Origin: CAYVVT01 sp964454335
Lineage (GTDB): Bacteria > Fidelibacterota > UBA8477 > JABMPR01
Direction: 5' to 3'
NCBI GenBank assembly: GCA_964454335.1
Contig: CAYVVT010000014.1
Location: 15,603 to 79,602 of the forward strand
DNA: 64,000 nt
In this document: in pieces, positions 61,086 through 64,000 of the stretch
How the letters are laid out: each line of letters begins with the position of its first letter
Position numbering within the stretch: the stretch's first letter is position 1
The notes under the pieces: model-generated
Seen by the model: the letters and a program-made list of their open reading frames with translations, nothing else
Database searches by the model: none
Told to the model about the DNA's origin: nothing
Program-made: the position numbers and the translations under genes

Positions 61086-62093
61086 CTAGAACGAAAAGCC
61101 CACGGCCAGCCGATGGGTCATATCGAATACACCCAGGTCGGACCAGGCATAATCTATGCGGGCAGCGGCAAAACCGAGATCCACATTGGTTCCGAACCCG
61201 GCAGTGAGACCTTCAATATCGTAATTGAAACGATAACCTGCTCGGAAAGCGAACATGTTATTGAACAGGTATTCGAGTCCAACGTTCAGCCGTTCGGTGT
61301 AATCACGCGGATGGATGGCATCGAACTCCACTAGGAGCGGATTGGTATGCTCACCGAAGAGGTGCAGGATATCCATGGCTACACCCATACGGTATTCCAT
61401 GGGGAAGGAGAATCGATCCTCCTCGTACTTATAGTCCTTGGCAAAGTTCCGGATACTCATGCCAAAGCGCAGACTCTTCCAACCCGGATAGAAGATGGTC
61501 CCGAAATCGAAAGCAATTCCATCCAGCTCGTTTTGTTTGATAGTACTGTCAGCAGGCATGAGATTGGCACCAAGGTGCTGATAGGTCTTTTTCGCCGTAG
61601 CACCAATGCTGAACTTATCCGTCAGTGAACGTGCGTAGGACAGGCCCAATGCCATCGCTTCTACAGTGAGTGCTCCTGTTTCAATAAAACCAGCATCGGT
61701 TGTGGCATCATAGCGGGTACCGATGATATCATTACCGTAGTCCGCCCCGATATACTGGAACCCGAAGGTGCCGATGTTGCCAGCGTTGAATGTTGCTGCT
61801 AAGGCATTATAACTGATGTCCGCAATCCACGGGACCTGGGCGGCATAGACGTCTATACGTCGATCATTCTGCGCCATCCCGGCTGGGTTTGAGAACAGTG
61901 CTGTTGCATCCGAGCCAGCAAGGGTATAGGCACCACCCATTGCCGCCGAACGTGCCGACATTTCGATCTTTAGGAACTGCATACCCGCCTGGCCGACTTT
62001 CTTTATCTGAGCCTGAGCAGGAATCATTATTCCACACAGCAGAATTACCAGGGCGATGGTCGTGAATCGTGAGTTCATAATAGTCTTTTTCAT
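61086..62093 (-). CDS. PorV/PorQ-family outer-membrane protein
   Basis: 335 aa from ATG at 62093 (AGGGGG, 5 nt); a GTG at 62099 is in frame. Signal peptide FTTIALVILLCGIMIPAQAQ. AGMQFLKIEMSARSAAMGGAY and DATALFSNPAGMAQ are the PorV/PorQ motif set, ending in the outer-membrane strand MTHRLAVGFSF. It is a paralogue of the protein at 43112 and sits in the same position relative to a secreted beta-rich protein and exported hydrolases. It lies 10 nt after the preceding stop. Confidence 0.89.
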   Translation of the reverse strand: MKKTIMNSRFTTIALVILLCGIMIPAQAQIKKVGQAGMQFLKIEMSARSAAMGGAYTLAGSDATALFSNPAGMAQNDRRIDVYAAQVPWIADISYNALAATFNAGNIGTFGFQYIGADYGNDIIGTRYDATTDAGFIETGALTVEAMALGLSYARSLTDKFSIGATAKKTYQHLGANLMPADSTIKQNELDGIAFDFGTIFYPGWKSLRFGMSIRNFAKDYKYEEDRFSFPMEYRMGVAMDILHLFGEHTNPLLVEFDAIHPRDYTERLNVGLEYLFNNMFAFRAGYRFNYDIEGLTAGFGTNVDLGFAAARIDYAWSDLGVFDMTHRLAVGFSF

Positions 62094-62102
62094 GATCACC
62101 CC

Positions 62103-64000
62103 CTAGCGCACGATGAGGAATTTGACGGTTGTGGATTCCCCTTTAGTGAAGAGTTTCTCTCCAGAGTCGGGATCCGTGTAATCATCAGTCACCTCGATGT
62201 AGGCGATGTAGATACCGCTGACAATACCCTGTCCGGTCTCAGACGTGGAGTGGGAGTTCTCCTGGTCTACCAGCCCCCAGACCTGGTCACCGGAGCCATC
62301 AGTATGGTGCAGGGTCTTGATAAGGTCACCACTCTCACTGAAGATCTTGATGTCGCAGTACGGTGGGACATCGTAGAACATGATCTTGTTGTCCTCACCC
62401 GGGAACTGAATCGTACGAGCGTTATAGTTATAGGGATTAGGTACTACTCTTATCCCGCTAAAATTGCCACCGGGTGGTCGGGTCAGGTTCGCTGGAAGTG
62501 TAGTCCTGTTCATATACTTTCCACTCTCCAGGGGCTTGCCTATTGAACCATCGGCATCCTGTCCATTTCCTGTACCATCATCATATGCTGCTACATAGTA
62601 GAAATAGGCTGTCCCTCGAACGGCACTTTCATCTTTATATCCATACGTGAGTGTTTCACTTTCAATGGCATCAGGACAATCCCCATCAACGCACTCATAT
62701 AGAAGCTGCCATGAACCCAGGAGCGTATCATTCTGAAGTATGGGGTCAGGATTACCCTCTGCTCTATAGATCCGATATCCGGCAAAATCGACATTGTCCG
62801 GTGCGATCGTCTCAGATTCATTTCCCCATTCTACCAGAATGTAGTTCGATCGAGACGTCACGGTGAGCGACGGGGCTGCCGGTGGGATGGGAACTTCCAG
62901 ATCATTCTCAAAATTCCATTTCGCAAAAGCGGCATTCCGGAAAAGTGTATCAACCCCACTATACACCATGGCGTCCTTAGCCAGGTCGTTCGCATTTGCA
63001 GCTACCCTCGGGGAGTCGAATTGCGCAGGCAGTCCATATTCCCCGTCAGGCCAGGAGGATTCAGGCCACTGGTTATGCGCATCACCCGCACTCCAGGCTC
63101 TGCCCACTTCCCATGCTGTCTCTGGGCTCAAGAAGCCCACTGCGAAGGCGACGACAAAACGGATGGACTCTCCAAATGGCAATGAATACGGTCCGGCAGC
63201 CCAGTTCTGAGCAAGGTCGGTAACCGGGTGAACATGATCCTGAGGGTGGATGTAACCCAATTCATCAAAGCGCTGACTCTTATGCCGACCTGGATACTGC
63301 CCCTCATACTCCAGCAAAGCCTGATTGGGATAATTGGCATACCCATCCCGGCAGGCTTCGTAGGCCACTTGCCAGTTTGCAGGTGCCATCGCCCGAGGAG
63401 CGAGCAGGAAGGGTGGCAGATCACTATCCACCGTGGCCCACATATTCGGCTGATCAGGTGCGTCAACAGGATTATCCCAGGATTCGGGGAGATGGATCAT
63501 GGAAACACCCGTTGACACCGGTCGTTGAAGAAATCCCGTCCCGGGGTAGTGTGGTTCGCCAAAGGAATCATGGGTTCCATCAAGGGAAGTATTAGGATAA
63601 CCATAAACAATACGGAGAGAATCACCGGGACTTTCACCATAGGCGCTGGCCCATCCTTCGTCCCCCCAGCGTTCCATTCTGAAGAAATAGAGGCTGTCCA
63701 GATCCTGGTCTGGTAATTCAATTTCAGCATCCCGATCGATATTCCCAGTATTGGTGAAGGTCCAATCATAGATGAGATAATCATCATGCTCATTATGGGA
63801 CCATGAATATACCCGCTGGTGGATATCGACACCCATGTCAGTGGTAGCCTTGGATTCCAACATCGCATAGACTGTTCCTGGCAGATCACCGTCAGCGGCG
63901 ACATAATCGGCGCCATCAAAAGGATAGGTATCGCTGACGATGGTACCATCTACAGTAACCAGGGGTGGCTGGTAACGAACGTAAGTGGATATCTGATAGC
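62103..64000 (-). CDS. secreted beta-rich protein with sorting-like domain, 5' end outside window
   Basis: Open to the right edge; at least 631 residues are visible, since the frame continues upstream of the ATG at 63863 (reading YQISTYVRYQPPLVTVDG). MGVDIHQRVYSWSHNEHDDY and LIYDWTFTNTGNIDRDAEIE match the homologous VIHEFTITNTG region of the 44196 protein. Later comes a fibronectin-III-like unit (FAGYRIYRAEGNPDPIL) and the C-terminal FlgD-like domain IRVVPNPYNYNARTIQ ... IKIFSESGDLIKTLHH. It stands upstream of a PorV-like gene as in the first module; a TonB receptor gene is expected just right of the window. Confidence 0.82.
   Translation of the reverse strand, partial: YQISTYVRYQPPLVTVDGTIVSDTYPFDGADYVAADGDLPGTVYAMLESKATTDMGVDIHQRVYSWSHNEHDDYLIYDWTFTNTGNIDRDAEIELPDQDLDSLYFFRMERWGDEGWASAYGESPGDSLRIVYGYPNTSLDGTHDSFGEPHYPGTGFLQRPVSTGVSMIHLPESWDNPVDAPDQPNMWATVDSDLPPFLLAPRAMAPANWQVAYEACRDGYANYPNQALLEYEGQYPGRHKSQRFDELGYIHPQDHVHPVTDLAQNWAAGPYSLPFGESIRFVVAFAVGFLSPETAWEVGRAWSAGDAHNQWPESSWPDGEYGLPAQFDSPRVAANANDLAKDAMVYSGVDTLFRNAAFAKWNFENDLEVPIPPAAPSLTVTSRSNYILVEWGNESETIAPDNVDFAGYRIYRAEGNPDPILQNDTLLGSWQLLYECVDGDCPDAIESETLTYGYKDESAVRGTAYFYYVAAYDDGTGNGQDADGSIGKPLESGKYMNRTTLPANLTRPPGGNFSGIRVVPNPYNYNARTIQFPGEDNKIMFYDVPPYCDIKIFSESGDLIKTLHHTDGSGDQVWGLVDQENSHSTSETGQGIVSGIYIAYIEVTDDYTDPDSGEKLFTKGESTTVKFLIVR

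Overview
The window is gene-dense, has no rRNA, tRNA or CRISPR array that I can see, and looks like the chromosome of an uncultured bacterium of the Fibrobacterota-Chlorobiota-Bacteroidota (FCB) group, for example a Marinimicrobia- or Calditrichota-like lineage. The placement rests on two PorV/PorQ-type outer-membrane proteins, a C-terminal NYPNPFNP-type FlgD-like sorting domain, TonB receptors with a carboxypeptidase-regulatory N-domain, and many exported PQQ-like beta-propellers. A sulfatase and a Na+/galactose symporter fit a saline, polysaccharide-rich habitat. The phylum is an inference.

Left part (1-13.9 kb, minus strand): one long, tightly overlapping operon, read from 12194 down past position 1. 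It alternates secreted or membrane-anchored beta-propellers (four PQQ-like, one NHL-like) with redox proteins: a Tat-type polyferredoxin, a NapH/NosR-like membrane iron-sulfur protein, a NuoE-NuoF-ferredoxin fusion and a NuoG/GltD-like flavoprotein. No hydrogenase or complex I membrane subunit is present. A six-helix membrane protein and an orphan CheY-like receiver lie upstream.

Middle part (14.6-25.2 kb): a small metal/Fe-S gene group (DUF134 regulator, zinc-ribbon protein, NifX-like protein, and a frameshifted relic of an ABC-3 metal permease). It is followed by an apparently sigma-54-driven operon of two membrane-anchored GcvH-fold proteins around a Tat ferredoxin and an NrfD-type quinol protein, a third soluble GcvH-fold protein, a kinase with CxxCH-type motifs in its periplasmic domain, and an NtrC-type regulator. 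All three GcvH-fold proteins lack the lipoyl lysine. Archaemetzincin and two CheY-like proteins follow.

Right part (25.5-64 kb, mostly minus strand): S41 peptidase, pseudouridine synthase and a carboxyethylornithine-synthase-like enzyme, then a sugar/nucleoside locus. Leloir genes galK, galT and an SGLT symporter end a long run made of TonB receptor, secreted beta-rich protein, PorV-like protein, three exported ADP-ribosylglycohydrolase-like enzymes, ribose-type transporter, ribokinase and nucleoside hydrolase. This reads as a system for taking ribosyl-containing compounds apart in the periplasm or at the surface and feeding ribose and galactose into the cell. A relic of a further ADP-ribosylglycohydrolase gene joined to a galM fragment lies inside it. 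Next come a LacI regulator with candidate operators, a CBM-like sorted protein and a GH32 enzyme, then a second module with the same order (secreted beta-rich protein, PorV-like, sulfatase, GH32/43-like enzyme, fourth ADP-ribosylglycohydrolase) that runs off the right edge.
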